A DNA stretch of 7,075 nt. Source: an uncultured Eudoraea sp. GTDB taxonomy: Bacteria; Bacteroidota; Bacteroidia; Flavobacteriales; Flavobacteriaceae. The notes under the pieces are model-generated. The model was not told the DNA's origin and made no database searches. It saw only the letters and a list, made by a program, of their open reading frames with translations. Within the stretch, counting starts at the first letter, position 1. The number at the start of each line of letters is the position of its first letter. The stretch is from positions 1 to 7,075 of the forward strand of contig CAJQNH010000167.1 in NCBI GenBank assembly GCA_905479615.1, given 5' to 3'. Made by a program: the position numbers and the translations under genes. Positions 5,518 through 7,075 of this stretch are shown here, piece after piece.

Positions 5518-6252
5518 ATGGAAAACTTTTTAGCATCAATTCCGTTAGTATCCAAGATGGCTACTAATGATTACGTTGGATTCACCTTCTTTGTAGGGTG
5601 TATGGCCATGATGGCCGCTTCTGCCTTCTTCTTTCTTTCGATGAACAGCTACGACAGAAAGTGGAGAACTTCAATCCTGGTTTCGGGATTAATTACTTTT
5701 ATCGCCGCCGTGCATTACTGGTACATGAGGGATTACTGGGCTGTTAACGGAGAATCTCCCACATTTTTCCGATATGTAGACTGGATTCTTACCGTTCCTC
5801 TAATGTGTGTTGAATTTTTCTTGATCTTGAAAGTAGCAGGTGCCAAGCGTTCCCTGATGTGGAAATTAATCATACTTTCAGTGATTATGCTTGTTACAGG
5901 TTACCTGGGAGAAACAGTTTACAGGGACTCAGCTTGGTTATGGGGTCTTATTTCAGGTATCGCCTACTTCGCTATCGTCTATGAAATATGGCTCGGATCG
6001 GCTAAAAAACTGGCTGTGGAAGCAGGTGGTGCAGTTCTTCAGGCGCACAAAACCTTATGTTGGTTTGTTCTTGTTGGCTGGGCTATTTACCCGATTGGAT
6101 ACATGGCAGGAACTCCGGGCTGGTATGAAGGAATTTTTGGTGGTCTCTCTATGGATGTTGTTTATAACATCGGAGATGCAATCAATAAAATTGGCTTTGG
6201 CCTCGTAGTGTACAATCTCGCTGTTGTTGCTAGCTCCAAAGCAGAAGCTTAA
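5518..6252 (+). CDS. Proteorhodopsin, green-type light-driven proton pump
   Basis: This 244-residue seven-helix microbial rhodopsin should export protons across the cytoplasmic membrane on illumination. Approximate helices: A 18-40, B 50-70, C 82-106, D 112-130, E 138-160, F 177-198, G 207-238. Helix C (RYVDWILTVPLMCVEF) carries Asp88 (proton acceptor), Thr92 and Glu99 (proton donor), the D-T-E signature of an outward proton pump rather than the NDQ or NTQ signatures of sodium or chloride pumps. Met96 is at the colour-tuning site (105 in the reference proteorhodopsin), predicting green absorption. His66 matches the His partnering the acceptor Asp. Helix G (NIGDAINKIGFGL) has counterion Asp220 and retinal-binding Lys224. 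Helix E has Gly143 where bacteriorhodopsin has a bulky Trp, a possible carotenoid-antenna window. The gene is divergent from blh and followed by a strong terminator, so it is probably monocistronic. Confidence 0.97.
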   Translation: MENFLASIPLVSKMATNDYVGFTFFVGCMAMMAASAFFFLSMNSYDRKWRTSILVSGLITFIAAVHYWYMRDYWAVNGESPTFFRYVDWILTVPLMCVEFFLILKVAGAKRSLMWKLIILSVIMLVTGYLGETVYRDSAWLWGLISGIAYFAIVYEIWLGSAKKLAVEAGGAVLQAHKTLCWFVLVGWAIYPIGYMAGTPGWYEGIFGGLSMDVVYNIGDAINKIGFGLVVYNLAVVASSKAEA

Positions 6253-6273
6253 AATTAGTTGGACAATTGTTTG

Positions 6274-6302
6274 AAAGACCGCCTCCGGGCGGTCTTTTTT
6301 TT
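6274..6302 (+). terminator. Intrinsic terminator of the rhodopsin gene
   Basis: AAAGACCGCC (6274-6283) pairs perfectly with GGCGGTCTTT (6288-6297) around a TCCG tetraloop, and the stem's 3' side runs into an unbroken T tract (6295-6302). It begins 22 bases after the rhodopsin stop codon. On the opposite strand it sits directly behind the argS stop codon, but there the 3' T run is only three bases, so termination of argS would be weaker. Confidence 0.92.
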
Positions 6303-7075
6303 ACATTCTTACCGGAACTTCAATACCAAGCAGTTTAAAAGCAGATTTTATAACCTCTCCCACTTTCTTCGCAAGCTGTACTCTAAATACCCTTATCTCT
6401 TCCACCGATTCGCCCAATATAGAGACCTGTTGATAAAATGAATTGAATTCCTTTACCAGATCATAGGTATAGTTGGCAATTAAGGCCGGACTGTAATTTT
6501 CAGCAGCCAGTTTTACAGTTTCAGGATATATTTCCAACAGCTTTATTAATTCCTTCTCTTTCGGGTGTAAGGTAATAGTCTGCCCTTGTTTATTTAAAAG
6601 ATCACTAGCGCTTAGGTTTGCTTTTCGCAGAATAGATTGAATCCTGGCATAAGTATATTGAATAAAGGGTCCTGTATTTCCTTGAAAATCAACCGATTCC
6701 TTAGGATTGAATAATATTCGTTTTTTAGGATCAACTTTTAATATATAATACTTTAAAGCTCCCAGGCCAATGATGCGATATAGCTTTTGTCTTTCTTCTT
6801 CAGAGTAATCATCCAGTTTCCCCAATTCCTGAGAGATTTGGGCAGCAGTATTGGTCATTTCGTCAATCAGATCATCCGCATCAACCACGGTTCCTTCCCT
6901 GCTTTTCATTTTCCCCTCCGGCAAGTCAACCATTCCATAACTCAGATGGTATAAATGTTGTGCCCAGGAATAACCGAGTTTCTTTAGGATTAGAAACAAT
7001 ACCTTAAAATGATAATCTTGTTCATTACCCACGGTATATACCATTCCCCCAATATCTGGAAAATCTTTTACGCGT
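6301..7075 (-). CDS. argS: Arginyl-tRNA synthetase, C-terminal part (cut by right edge)
   Basis: This class I aminoacyl-tRNA synthetase charges tRNA-Arg with arginine in the cytoplasm. The frame stays open from the stop (TAA at 6303-6301) to the right edge, about 258 codons. The reading ...VKDFPDIGGMVYTVGNEQDYHF shows that the internal ATG at 7044 is not the start and that the N-terminal part, including the HIGH motif, lies outside. Visible features are the end of the catalytic core (HLYHLSYGMVDLPEGKMKSREGT), with KMKS in the KMSKS-loop position, and a DALR-type anticodon-binding domain (NTGPFIQYTYARIQSIL, then a helical region) ending in LGIEVPVRM, a typical C-terminus ending in Met for this enzyme. 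It converges on the rhodopsin gene with only 48 bases between the stop codons. Its own promoter is outside the window. Confidence 0.96.
   Translation of the reverse strand, partial: RVKDFPDIGGMVYTVGNEQDYHFKVLFLILKKLGYSWAQHLYHLSYGMVDLPEGKMKSREGTVVDADDLIDEMTNTAAQISQELGKLDDYSEEERQKLYRIIGLGALKYYILKVDPKKRILFNPKESVDFQGNTGPFIQYTYARIQSILRKANLSASDLLNKQGQTITLHPKEKELIKLLEIYPETVKLAAENYSPALIANYTYDLVKEFNSFYQQVSILGESVEEIRVFRVQLAKKVGEVIKSAFKLLGIEVPVRM

Noticed and set aside
5891..6208. Plus-strand 105-codon open frame inside the rhodopsin gene
   Set aside because: It is a shifted frame of an unmistakable rhodopsin coding sequence with all functional residues in the main frame, and has no recognisable features of its own.
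6259..6441. Plus-strand 60-codon open frame after the rhodopsin gene
   Set aside because: It would run through the intrinsic terminator and then antisense to the conserved C-terminus of argS.
6301..7044. Treating the ATG at 7044 as the start of argS
   Set aside because: The frame continues upstream to the window edge with family-like residues (VKDFPDIGG), and the catalytic N-terminal half is missing, so this is an internal Met of a truncated view.
1..7075. CRISPR array, tRNA, rRNA, insertion sequence or riboswitch
   Set aside because: No regularly spaced direct repeats, no tRNA-like cloverleaf, no transposase frame with terminal repeats and no long structured leader were seen; nearly all of the window is accounted for by coding sequence.

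Overview
The window looks like a piece of a marine-type Flavobacteriaceae (Bacteroidota) chromosome. The evidence is AT-rich DNA, weak or absent Shine-Dalgarno sequences, TAnnTTTG-like promoter boxes, a Bacteroidota-style ECF sigma/FecR/TonB-receptor set with STN and carboxypeptidase-regulatory-like domains, and a flavobacterial green-type proteorhodopsin beside a Blh retinal-forming enzyme. I cannot name the genus safely.

Layout: (1) positions 1-328, minus strand, the 5' part of an acidic lipoprotein of unknown function that runs off the left edge. (2) 329-454, a divergent intergenic region with a candidate sigma-gene promoter and a small inverted repeat. (3) 455-4537, plus strand, a cell-surface signalling and uptake unit: an ECF sigma factor, a 104-base gap, a FecR-type anti-sigma factor, and a large TonB-dependent receptor that overlaps fecR by 20 bases. 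(4) 4534-5439, minus strand, a Brp/Blh-type beta-carotene dioxygenase whose stop codon overlaps the receptor's. (5) A divergent intergenic region of about 80 bases carrying four alternating copies of a TTTTGTT/AACAAAA heptamer. (6) 5518-6252, plus strand, a proton-pumping rhodopsin followed by a strong intrinsic terminator. (7) 6301-7075, minus strand, the C-terminal part of arginyl-tRNA synthetase, cut by the right edge.

Two functional modules can be read. In the first, the receptor's N-terminal STN domain would report ligand binding to FecR, which would release the ECF sigma factor to transcribe the uptake genes. In the second, Blh would cleave beta-carotene to retinal, the chromophore bound by Lys224 of the rhodopsin, which has the Asp-Thr-Glu signature of an outward light-driven proton pump. 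The resulting proton motive force could in principle power TonB-dependent uptake, but the adjacency of the two modules is only suggestive. All component families are known. The less ordinary points are the glycine at the presumed carotenoid-antenna window of the rhodopsin, the Ser in place of the second His of an HxxxH-like site in Blh, the heptamer array between blh and the rhodopsin gene, and the tightly packed convergent gene ends.
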